Assembly: GCA_964523945.1 (NCBI GenBank)
Contig: CAZGBU010000079.1
Span: forward strand, 1 to 9,883
Source of the DNA: CAKTOF01 sp964523945
Lineage (GTDB): Bacteria; Bacillota; Clostridia; Oscillospirales; Oscillospiraceae
Length of the DNA stretch: 9,883 nucleotides
Direction of reading: 5' to 3'
Shown here one piece after another: positions 1 to 6,148 of this stretch. Both the position numbers and the translations under genes were made by a program. The stretch's first letter is position 1; each line of letters opens with the position of its first letter. The notes beneath the pieces are model-generated. The model searched no databases. It worked only from the letters and a program-made list of their open reading frames with translations, and had not been told where the DNA came from.

Positions 1-1
1 C

Positions 2-1252
2 AGTAGCATTACTTCTATGAAAGGTACCATCTCCGTCGAGACCGGCGGCAAGCTGATTGCCAAGACCGGCAGCAACGCGGATGACGTTATCAAGATGATC
101 GGCGATGAGACCTATAACGTCCAGCTCACCAACGGCAAGATCGATGTCAGCATGGCAAATCTTGCTTCGCAAAAAATCGGGATCAACTTTGTTGGTGCTG
201 AGGCGACTGTCCCGGCTGATGGCTACTGGGCGCTGGCCATGACCAGCGGCGGCATCAATGCGACGATGAATGTTACACTGGACGAGGACTCTGAACTGAC
301 TGTCTGCGGCCAGCTTCGTATTGCCAATAACGCCACCCTGACTAATAACGGCGAGCTCATTGTTAACAACGGCGGTCTGCTCCGTGTAGGCTCTCAGGGC
401 ACCATTGCTGGCAGTGGCTCCATCACCAATAGCGGCACCGTGACCCTGCATAAGGGCGCAACCGACACTGAAACTGCCGAGATTACTACCATTACCCTGT
501 CCAGCGGCGGTGTAGTGTACAGCCAGTTTGCGGTAGCCGACGGCGATATTGGCCCTGCGGGTTATGTCTCTCATTCCACCGGCGAGTATACTGTGCCAGG
601 TGTAGTAGATGACCAAGGTGAACAATTGGTCTTTGCTGCACGTTATGTGTACTCTGCGCCGTATGTTCCGACTTCGCCGGGCACCACGCCAGAGGAGTCT
701 CTCCCGTTCACCGATGTGAGCGAGGACAGCGTATTCTACGACTCGATCCGCTACGTCTACGAGAACGGCATGATGCAGGGCTACACCGACACGCTGTTCG
801 TGCCGAATGGCACCATGACGCGCGGCATGCTCATTACGATCCTCTATCGTCTCGAGAACGAGCCCACTGTGACCGGCATCGCCGATTATGACGACCTGGC
901 GTCCGGCCGTTACTACACCGATGCAGTGACCTGGGCGACGAATAACGGCATTGTCGGCGGCTATGGCAACGGCAATTTCGGCCCGAGTGATCCGGTCACC
1001 CGTCAGCAGTTTGCGACGATCCTGTACCGCTATGCGGTCTACAAGGGCATGGGCGCTGTGACGACGGAAGAGAACCTGTCGCAGTTCACCGATGCGGACG
1101 AGGTTTCGTCGTATGCAGTGCAGGCGATGAACTGGGCGGTCGGCCAGGGGCTGATTCAGGGCTCCGGCTCGATCCTTGCGCCGCAGAACTCCGCTACCCG
1201 TGCGCAGGCGGCTGCCATCCTCACTCGCTTCTGCGAGACCATTTTGGCATAA
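2..1252 (+). CDS. SLH-domain surface protein, 3' part (5' end outside window)
   Basis: This is the C-terminal part of a cell-surface protein. The frame is open to the window edge (codons from base 2 read S-S-I-T-S before the ATG at 17), so that ATG is probably internal and the signal peptide lies upstream. Counting from that ATG, residues about 85-145 are Gly/Asn/Thr/Val-rich with short repeated beta-strand-like units (TLTNNGELIVNNGG, GSITNSGTVTL), as in beta-solenoid or adhesin-like stalks. A Pro/Thr linker follows at about 217-227. Three SLH domains lie at about 229-285, 288-345 and 354-409, each with the LPFTDV/SQFTDA-type start and a TRAE-like motif (MTRGML, VTRQQF, ATRAQA). By family knowledge, SLH triplets bind the secondary cell-wall polysaccharide and anchor proteins to the wall. 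The ligand or function of the stalk cannot be read. The gene is its own unit, ended by the hairpin at 1308-1342. Confidence 0.9.
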   Translation, partial: SSITSMKGTISVETGGKLIAKTGSNADDVIKMIGDETYNVQLTNGKIDVSMANLASQKIGINFVGAEATVPADGYWALAMTSGGINATMNVTLDEDSELTVCGQLRIANNATLTNNGELIVNNGGLLRVGSQGTIAGSGSITNSGTVTLHKGATDTETAEITTITLSSGGVVYSQFAVADGDIGPAGYVSHSTGEYTVPGVVDDQGEQLVFAARYVYSAPYVPTSPGTTPEESLPFTDVSEDSVFYDSIRYVYENGMMQGYTDTLFVPNGTMTRGMLITILYRLENEPTVTGIADYDDLASGRYYTDAVTWATNNGIVGGYGNGNFGPSDPVTRQQFATILYRYAVYKGMGAVTTEENLSQFTDADEVSSYAVQAMNWAVGQGLIQGSGSILAPQNSATRAQAAAILTRFCETILA

Positions 1253-1271
1253 TCCGTTCGCTTCTGCGAGA
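1225..1271 (+). repeat. 14-base direct repeat around the SLH gene stop codon
   Basis: The 14-mer tcgcttctgcgaga occurs at 1225-1238, inside the last codons of the SLH gene, and again at 1258-1271, just after the TAA at 1250-1252. The two copies are offset by 33 bases. The sequence after each copy differs, so this may be the remnant of a short duplication or gene-end slippage. No function is implied. Confidence 0.6.
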
Positions 1272-1307
1272 ATAACATCGGCTGAACGCAATCAGAATCA
1301 TCCAAAC

Positions 1308-1342
1308 GGGCGCTCCGGATTATCTCCGGAGCGCCCTGTTTT
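1308..1342 (+). terminator. Intrinsic terminator of the SLH-protein gene
   Basis: A perfect 12-bp stem (gggcgctccgga at 1308-1319 with tccggagcgccc at 1325-1336) has a 5-base loop and is followed by TGTTTT. It sits 55 bases after the stop codon and separates the surface-protein gene from the next transcription unit. Confidence 0.9.
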
Positions 1343-1355
1343 CCCGCCAGTATTC

Positions 1356-1384
1356 TTGCGAATCAGGGCCGGCTGTGTTATACT
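1356..1384 (+). promoter_or_regulatory. Sigma-A-like promoter with extended -10 (P1)
   Basis: TTGCGA (1356-1361), a 17-base spacer and TATACT (1379-1384), with TGT directly before the -10 giving an extended -10 element (TGnTATACT). It begins 14 bases after the terminator T-tract, a natural place for the next transcription unit to start. Transcription would begin near 1390-1392. The call rests on sequence resemblance only. Confidence 0.6.
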
Positions 1385-1476
1385 AATATTTTACAATAAC
1401 TTGGGCACCGTTCCATAAAAGCGCGCTGCGCTTTGCCTGAAGAAAGCTGCAATTGGGAAAAAACCGGACGAACGCC

Positions 1477-1506
1477 TTGACAGAACCCCAATAATCTGTT
1501 TATAGT
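1477..1506 (+). promoter_or_regulatory. Second sigma-A-like promoter (P2), inside the structured region
   Basis: A perfect TTGACA (1477-1482), an 18-base spacer and TATAGT (1501-1506, five of six consensus bases). If used, transcription would start near 1513 and make an RNA of about 228 bases ending at the hairpin at 1708-1740, or reading through into the operon. It overlaps bases that can pair within a longer P1 transcript, so P1 and P2 RNAs would fold differently. Confidence 0.5.
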
Positions 1507-1707
1507 TGCCTTAAAGAGCCATAGGCGGAATATGGAACGGAACAGTTCCCGGTCAGCCTGGTTTCACACATGAAAAAGTGCGCTGGCCGGAATCAATTGG
1601 CGGGGTGACAGTCCGCAAATCGGCTCTGAATGTGAAAGACAGTGAACGTGGACGTGCCCCACATCCCAAACGATTCGTGCAATAAAACCCGCTTGATTGA
1701 ATCGCAT

Positions 1708-1740
1708 AAAGAGGCATGGCTTGCGGGCGATGCCTCTTTT
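1708..1740 (+). terminator. Intrinsic terminator or attenuator before the operon
   Basis: AAAGAGGCAT (1708-1717) pairs with ATGCCTCTTT (1730-1739) as a 10-bp stem with a 12-base loop, and the run TTTT occupies 1737-1740. It lies 38 bases before the TrmH-family start codon. Because I see no convincing promoter between this hairpin and that ATG, transcription of the operon probably has to read through it. That makes it either a leaky ncRNA terminator or a regulated attenuator. Confidence 0.65.
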
Positions 1741-1778
1741 CCGCGTTCTGGTATGTTGGTTGCAGCAGGGAGGTAACG

Positions 1779-2537
1779 ATGGCAGAGACGATTACAAGCC
1801 GGCAGAATCCGCTGATTCGCCATGTGGTGAAGCTGCTCAGCTCGCGCGCATACCGATACGAGACGCGGCAGTTTGCCGGCGACGGCACCAAGCTGCTCGC
1901 CGAGGCGGTGCGCTGGTGTGAGGGGCTTGATACGGTTCTGTTCACAGAGGGGGCGCTGCCCTGTGCGCTGCCCGAATCCGTGCGGACAGTGCGGATTCCG
2001 CAACAGCTGATGCAGCAGATTTCGCCGATGCAGACGCCGCAGGGCGCGCTGTTTCTGTGCCGGATGCCGGCGGCAGAGGAGCCGATGCTCTCCGGCGGCT
2101 GTGTGATTCTTGACGGGCTTCAGGATCCCGGCAATCTGGGCACGATTCTCCGCACGGCGGACGCGTTCGGGATTCCCGTGATTCTGACGGGCGGCTGTGC
2201 TGATCCATACAACCCCAAGACTGTGCGCGCGGCGATGGGCGCGCTGTTCCGCCTGCGGCCGCAGAGCGTGCCGCAGGAGGCGCTGATTCGAGCGCTGCGT
2301 GCGCGGGACATACCGCTGCTCTGTGCAGACCCGGACGATACAGCCTGCGATCTGCGCGCAGCGCGGCTGGCGGACGGCGCCGTTGTGATCGGAAACGAGG
2401 GCGGCGGCGTCAGCGAGACAATGCGGCGAGCTGCCGACCAGCGCATTCTGATTCCGATGCAGGAGACCTGTGAATCGCTCAATGCGGCGGTGGCTGCGGC
2501 GGTGTGTATGTGGGAAATCCGGCGTGCCCGGCTGTGA
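1779..2537 (+). CDS. TrmH/SpoU-family RNA 2'-O-ribose methyltransferase
   Basis: This SAM-dependent enzyme of the SPOUT superfamily methylates a ribose 2'-OH in tRNA or rRNA; the exact target cannot be read from sequence. Residues 4-50 match the SpoU substrate-binding domain (ITSRQNPLIRHVVKL). The trefoil-knot methylase motifs are all present: DGLQDPGNLGTILRTADA (from about 112, with N119 and R125), VVIGNEGGGVS (202-212) and ILIPM...SLNAAVA (223-240). The 252-residue length is normal. I chose the ATG at 1779 because GGGAGG (1768-1773) sits 5 bases before it. An in-frame ATG at 1716 lies inside the terminator loop and would add 21 unrelated residues. It is the first gene of the operon, followed 36 bases later by dprA. 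Distant paralogues such as 23S G2251 (RlmB) or tRNA G18 (TrmH) enzymes cannot be separated by eye. Confidence 0.93.
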   Translation: MAETITSRQNPLIRHVVKLLSSRAYRYETRQFAGDGTKLLAEAVRWCEGLDTVLFTEGALPCALPESVRTVRIPQQLMQQISPMQTPQGALFLCRMPAAEEPMLSGGCVILDGLQDPGNLGTILRTADAFGIPVILTGGCADPYNPKTVRAAMGALFRLRPQSVPQEALIRALRARDIPLLCADPDDTACDLRAARLADGAVVIGNEGGGVSETMRRAADQRILIPMQETCESLNAAVAAAVCMWEIRRARL

Positions 2538-2560
2538 GCGTGGTGGCATCTGAGAGAGAA

Positions 2561-2568
2561 AGAGGTGG
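2561..2568 (+). promoter_or_regulatory. Ribosome binding site that sets the dprA start
   Basis: AGAGGTGG lies 5 bases before the GTG at 2574. An upstream in-frame GTG at 2565 falls inside this element and would have no binding site of its own, so 2574 is preferred. The resulting N-terminus, MLRYWLWLAT, is typical of DprA. Confidence 0.7.
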
Positions 2569-2573
2569 GGGCT

Positions 2574-3836
2574 GTGCTGCGGTACTGGCTGTGGCTTGCA
2601 ACACGCAAGGGCCTCAGCGCCCGCGAGCGTCTTGCGGTGCTCGAACATTTCGGTTCGCCGGAGGCGGCGTATTTCGCTGATGAGGCGGAGTATGCGTTGA
2701 TTGCGCCGCTGCAGGCAAAGGGGCGCGCCGTGCTGATGGAAAAATCGCTCGATGAGGCAGAGCAGATCCTGAGCAACTGCTATGAGAAACAAATTCAGAT
2801 CCTGACGTGGCAGGATGCGCATTATCCGCAGCGTCTGCGTACGATTGACGATCCTCCGGTTGTCCTGTACTATAAAGGACGCCTGATCGCGTTTGACGAA
2901 GAACCGGTTGTCGCAATGGTTGGCGCGCGCCGTGCGACGGCGTATGGCCTTCTGGTTGCAAAGCGGCTCGGTTTTCAGGCTGGCCGGTGCGGCCTGGTGG
3001 TGATCTCCGGTATGGCTGCCGGCGTTGATTCGATGGCGCTGACCGGCGCGCTCTCGGCCGGGCGGCCGGTTGCCGGTGTGTTGGGCTGCGGTGCGGATGT
3101 GATCTATCCGCGCTCGAATGAATCGCTTTACCATGATGTGGAGGCGCACGGCTGCCTGCTGACCGAGTATCCGCCCGGCACGCCGCCATACGGCAGGAAT
3201 TTCCCAGTGCGCAACCGTATCCTTTCGGCACTCTCGCTCGGCGTTGTAGTGGTTGAGGCCGGGGAGCGCAGCGGCGCCCTGATCACGGCGCACAATGCGC
3301 TCGAGCAGGGGCGGGATGTGTTTGCTGTGCCGGCCAATATCGGTGTTGCGGCGTCTGCGGGCAGCAACCAGCTTTTGAAAGAAGGCGCGATCTATGCCGA
3401 GACCGGCTGGAACATCGCGCGGGAATATCTGCATCTGTTTCCGGATAAGCTGAGAGAATACAGCGGCGGTCAGGGAATCGAACTGACCGAGGCTGAGCGC
3501 GAGCCGCCTGAGAGCCGGATGGCGCAGCGTGTCGCATCGGAACCGCGCGTGCCGGCGAAAGATGACAAGAAATCCATTGACAAGGCTCCGGCCGGGTATT
3601 ATATTGACCTACAGGCAATCAGGGACGAACTGTCCGACGACGAGCGGACGATTACATCGCTCCTGTACGAGCAGCCGCTCAGCGTCGATGATCTGATCGA
3701 CCGCGCGCAGATCCCGGCCTCACGGATTCTGGCATCGCTGACGTTGCTGGAGGTTCGGGGCTTCGCCGTCCGGCTGGCTGGGCGGCGCTATCGGCTGGCG
3801 TACCGGCAGGAGCAGACAGAGCAAACATCGAATTGA
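2574..3836 (+). CDS. dprA: DNA processing protein DprA (Smf)
   Basis: DprA binds incoming single-stranded DNA and loads RecA during natural transformation; it is also common in bacteria not known to be competent. The 420-residue protein has an N-terminal helical SAM/HhH-like region (1-70), a Rossmann-like DNA-binding core (about 85-290) and a C-terminal winged helix (about 355-409). Core motifs seen are VGARRATAYG (116-125), SGMAAGVDSMA (145-155), LGCGADVIYPRSN (170-182), EYPPGTPPYGRNFPVRNRIL (198-217), EAGERSGALITA (228-239) and GSNQLLKEGA (263-272). The segment after VDS reads MALTGAL, where many homologues have an Ala-His pair. A charged linker of about 55 residues (295-350) joins the core to the winged helix. 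The start is GTG. topA follows after 14 bases, an arrangement conserved in Firmicutes. Confidence 0.95.
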   Translation: MLRYWLWLATRKGLSARERLAVLEHFGSPEAAYFADEAEYALIAPLQAKGRAVLMEKSLDEAEQILSNCYEKQIQILTWQDAHYPQRLRTIDDPPVVLYYKGRLIAFDEEPVVAMVGARRATAYGLLVAKRLGFQAGRCGLVVISGMAAGVDSMALTGALSAGRPVAGVLGCGADVIYPRSNESLYHDVEAHGCLLTEYPPGTPPYGRNFPVRNRILSALSLGVVVVEAGERSGALITAHNALEQGRDVFAVPANIGVAASAGSNQLLKEGAIYAETGWNIAREYLHLFPDKLREYSGGQGIELTEAEREPPESRMAQRVASEPRVPAKDDKKSIDKAPAGYYIDLQAIRDELSDDERTITSLLYEQPLSVDDLIDRAQIPASRILASLTLLEVRGFAVRLAGRRYRLAYRQEQTEQTSN

Positions 3837-3850
3837 TTCGGAGGAATACC

Positions 3851-6148
3851 ATGGCGAAAACAGCATCCAACCTTGTCATCGTCGAATCGCCGTCCAAAGC
3901 GAAGACGATTGGCAAGTATCTTGGGCCGGACTATCAGGTCAAGGCCTGTATGGGGCATCTGCGCGATCTGCCGAAGAGTACGATGGGCGTAGACATCGAC
4001 AACGGCTTTGAGCCGGAATACCAGCCGCTCAAAGGCAAAGAGGACATCATCGAAGATCTGAAAGAGTCTTCGGATAAAGCAAAGACCGTCTATCTCGCAA
4101 CCGACCCGGACCGAGAGGGCGAGGCAATCTCCTGGCACCTGAAAGAGCTGCTTGACCTGCCGGATGAGAAAGCAAAGCGCGTTACGTTTAATGAAATCAC
4201 CAAGAATGTTGTCACTGAGTCGATCCGCCATCCGCGCGAGATCGACCACGATCTGGTCGACGCGCAGCAGGCGCGGCGCATTCTTGACCGCATCGTCGGC
4301 TATCAGCTCAGCCCGCTGCTGTGGAAAAAGGTACGCAAGGGGCTTTCGGCCGGGCGCGTGCAGTCGGTTGCCACACGGCTGGTGGTCGACCGCGAAGAAG
4401 AGATCCGTGCATTTGTCCCGCAGGAATACTGGACGATCGAGGTGCAGCTCGACCGCGTTGAAAAGCCCGGCACGTTTACAGCCAAATACTATGGCGAGGA
4501 GAAAAAGCGGGAGCTTGGCAGCGAGGCCGAGGCAGAGCAGATCCTCTCCGACGTGCGCACAGCGCCATTCACTGTCCGCTCGGTCAAGCGCAGCGAGCGC
4601 AAGAAGTCGCCTGCGCCGCCGTTTATCACCTCGACGCTGCAGCAGGAGGCCTCTCGCAAGCTGAATATGACGCCGCGGCGCACAATGACCATTGCGCAGC
4701 AGCTCTACGAAGGAGTCGATGTGACGAACGAGGGCACAGTCGGCCTGATCACCTACATGAGAACCGATTCGCTTCGGCTTTCAGAGGAGGCGCTGTCGGC
4801 GGCCGGTGCGTTCATTCGCTCGCGTTACGGCGAGCCGTACTATGCCGGGCCGCGCACCTACAAGTCGAAAAACAACGCGCAGGATGCGCATGAGGCGATC
4901 CGGCCGAGCCTGGTACGGCTCGATCCGGAGACAATCAAAGGTGATTTGACACGCGAGCAGTACCGGCTCTACAAGCTGATCTGGAGCCGATTCCTGGCCA
5001 GCCAGATGGCGGATGCGATCTACGACACCGTCGCAATCGACACGGAGTCGGCCGGCCATATCTTCCGTGCCAACCACCAAAGCGTCCGTTTCAACGGTCA
5101 TACGGCCATCTATGAAGAGGGCAGGGATGACGAGCAGGAGGAAAAACTCACGCCACTGCCGGATCTGGCAGAGGGGGAGCCGCTGCATCTGGCCGGGACG
5201 GACAAGCAGCAGCACTTTACGCAGCCGCCGGCGCGCTATACCGAGGCAACGCTTGTGCGCGCAATGGAGGAAAAGGGGGTCGGCCGCCCGTCAACTTATG
5301 CGGCGATCGTCTCGACAATCCAGGAGCGCGAATATGTCAACAAGCAGGACAAGCGCCTGTATCCCACGCCGCTTGGCGAGGTTGTCACGGGGCTGATGAA
5401 GGACCGCTTCAAGGACATCATCGATGTGGAATTCACCGCGGGCATGGAGAGCCGGCTCGATGAGGTGGAAACCGGCAAGCTGCCATGGAAAAAAGTCTTG
5501 GAGGACTTCTACGGTGATTTCCACCAGGAGATGGTTGACGCAGAGGAGGCGCTGAAAGACACCCGGCTGAAAGTGCCCGATGAGGTTACGGATGAGATCT
5601 GTGAGCTGTGCGGCCGCAACATGGTCATCAAGACCGGCCGCTTCGGCAAATTTCTGGCCTGTCCGGGGTATCCGGAGTGCAAGAATACCAAGCCGATCGT
5701 GAAGAAAATGCCGGGGCGCTGTCCGAAGTGCGGCTCGACGATTCTCAAGCGAAAGAGCAAGAAGGGCTATGCCTACTACGCCTGCGGGCGCGGCCGCGAC
5801 TGTGGTTTTATGACCTGGGACGTTCCGACGGATCAGGATTGCCCGAAGTGCGGGCAGACCATGTTCAAAAAAGCCGGCCGCGGACGGCAGACGCCGTTCT
5901 GCATCAATGAAGTGTGCGAGAATTTCCTGCCGGAGGACAAGCGTGGCTATCGTCGCCGCCCGGCGCAGACCGATGCATCGGGCGAGGGAGCGCCCGCTGC
6001 CGCCCCGGAAGCAGACGCTGCCGAGGCGGCCGAAAAGAAAACGGCGTCCAAGGCGTCAGCAAAAAAGACGGCCGCAAAAACGGGGGAGAAGAAGCCGGCT
6101 GCCCGCACTCGGAAAAAAGCGGCGGAGAAAGAGGCTGCCGATGGCTGA
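3851..6148 (+). CDS. topA: DNA topoisomerase I (type IA)
   Basis: It relaxes negatively supercoiled DNA by single-strand cleavage and passage. The protein has 765 residues. The Toprim domain runs from about 7 to 120, with the VESPSKAKTIGKYLG motif (E12) and the metal-binding DPDREGEA (D85, D87, E89). The catalytic domain follows, with Y302 and R304 in ITYMRTDS and the conserved KGVGRPSTYA. Three four-cysteine zinc fingers follow: C584/C587/C604/C610, C624/C627/C645/C651 and C664/C667/C684/C689. After about 705 the protein ends in a Lys/Ala-rich, histone H1-like tail. The ATG at 3851 is preceded 5 bases upstream by GGAGGA (3840-3845). A TTG at 3833 overlapping the dprA stop would add six residues and lacks a binding site. 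The last 8 bases overlap the trmFO start, suggesting translational coupling. Confidence 0.97.
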   Translation: MAKTASNLVIVESPSKAKTIGKYLGPDYQVKACMGHLRDLPKSTMGVDIDNGFEPEYQPLKGKEDIIEDLKESSDKAKTVYLATDPDREGEAISWHLKELLDLPDEKAKRVTFNEITKNVVTESIRHPREIDHDLVDAQQARRILDRIVGYQLSPLLWKKVRKGLSAGRVQSVATRLVVDREEEIRAFVPQEYWTIEVQLDRVEKPGTFTAKYYGEEKKRELGSEAEAEQILSDVRTAPFTVRSVKRSERKKSPAPPFITSTLQQEASRKLNMTPRRTMTIAQQLYEGVDVTNEGTVGLITYMRTDSLRLSEEALSAAGAFIRSRYGEPYYAGPRTYKSKNNAQDAHEAIRPSLVRLDPETIKGDLTREQYRLYKLIWSRFLASQMADAIYDTVAIDTESAGHIFRANHQSVRFNGHTAIYEEGRDDEQEEKLTPLPDLAEGEPLHLAGTDKQQHFTQPPARYTEATLVRAMEEKGVGRPSTYAAIVSTIQEREYVNKQDKRLYPTPLGEVVTGLMKDRFKDIIDVEFTAGMESRLDEVETGKLPWKKVLEDFYGDFHQEMVDAEEALKDTRLKVPDEVTDEICELCGRNMVIKTGRFGKFLACPGYPECKNTKPIVKKMPGRCPKCGSTILKRKSKKGYAYYACGRGRDCGFMTWDVPTDQDCPKCGQTMFKKAGRGRQTPFCINEVCENFLPEDKRGYRRRPAQTDASGEGAPAAAPEADAAEAAEKKTASKASAKKTAAKTGEKKPAARTRKKAAEKEAADG

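Larger units (their letters stand above)
1391..1740 (+). ncRNA. Candidate structured RNA or 5' leader upstream of the trmH-dprA-topA operon
   Basis: No credible protein is encoded here, but the segment is bounded by a promoter-like site and an intrinsic terminator and is full of self-complementary segments. Those seen by eye are: CCGTTCCATA (1408-1417) with TATGGAACGG (1531-1540); AAAGCGC with GCGCTTT (1418-1434, triloop); ACAGA with TCTGT (1480-1499), whose loop CCCAAT (1487-1492) also matches ATTGGG (1452-1457), forming a possible pseudoknot; AGAGCC plus GCGGA (1515-1520, 1525-1529) with TCCGC plus GGCTCT (1612-1616, 1622-1627); CCGGTCAGC (1549-1557) with GCTGGCCGG (1582-1590, one G-U), capped by TTTCA-CACA-TGAAA; and CGATTC (1671-1676) with GAATCG (1699-1704). 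I looked for motifs of T-box, SAM, TPP, FMN, cobalamin, glycine, lysine, c-di-GMP, tmRNA, SRP RNA and RNase P RNA and saw none. A divergent 6S RNA is not excluded. The 5' end is inferred and the family is unknown. Confidence 0.45.

Noticed and set aside
1176..1418. An 80-codon + strand open frame overlapping the SLH gene end and its terminator
   Set aside because: It runs through the terminator hairpin, is Arg/Pro-rich in its first part as expected for an off-frame shadow, and has no ribosome binding site.
1600..1630. Resemblance to FMN or cobalamin riboswitch cores (ggcggggtgacagtcc)
   Set aside because: Only a few bases match. The ordered conserved blocks of either class are missing, and the downstream genes have no link to flavin or B12 supply.
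1716..1778. An earlier ATG start for the TrmH-family gene
   Set aside because: It lies in the terminator hairpin and has no ribosome binding site. The ATG at 1779 has GGGAGG at good spacing and begins at the family's usual N-terminus.
1593..3434. A 613-codon open frame on the - strand opposite the TrmH-family gene and dprA
   Set aside because: Its translation is rich in Arg, His, Pro, Ala and Gln with no domain, and it lies antisense to two well-supported genes. Such long shadow frames are common in GC-rich coding DNA.
5907..6140. A 78-residue N-terminal extension of TrmFO
   Set aside because: This stretch is the Arg-rich alternate frame of the topA tail. The FAD motif starts right after the ATG at 6141, matching normal TrmFO length.
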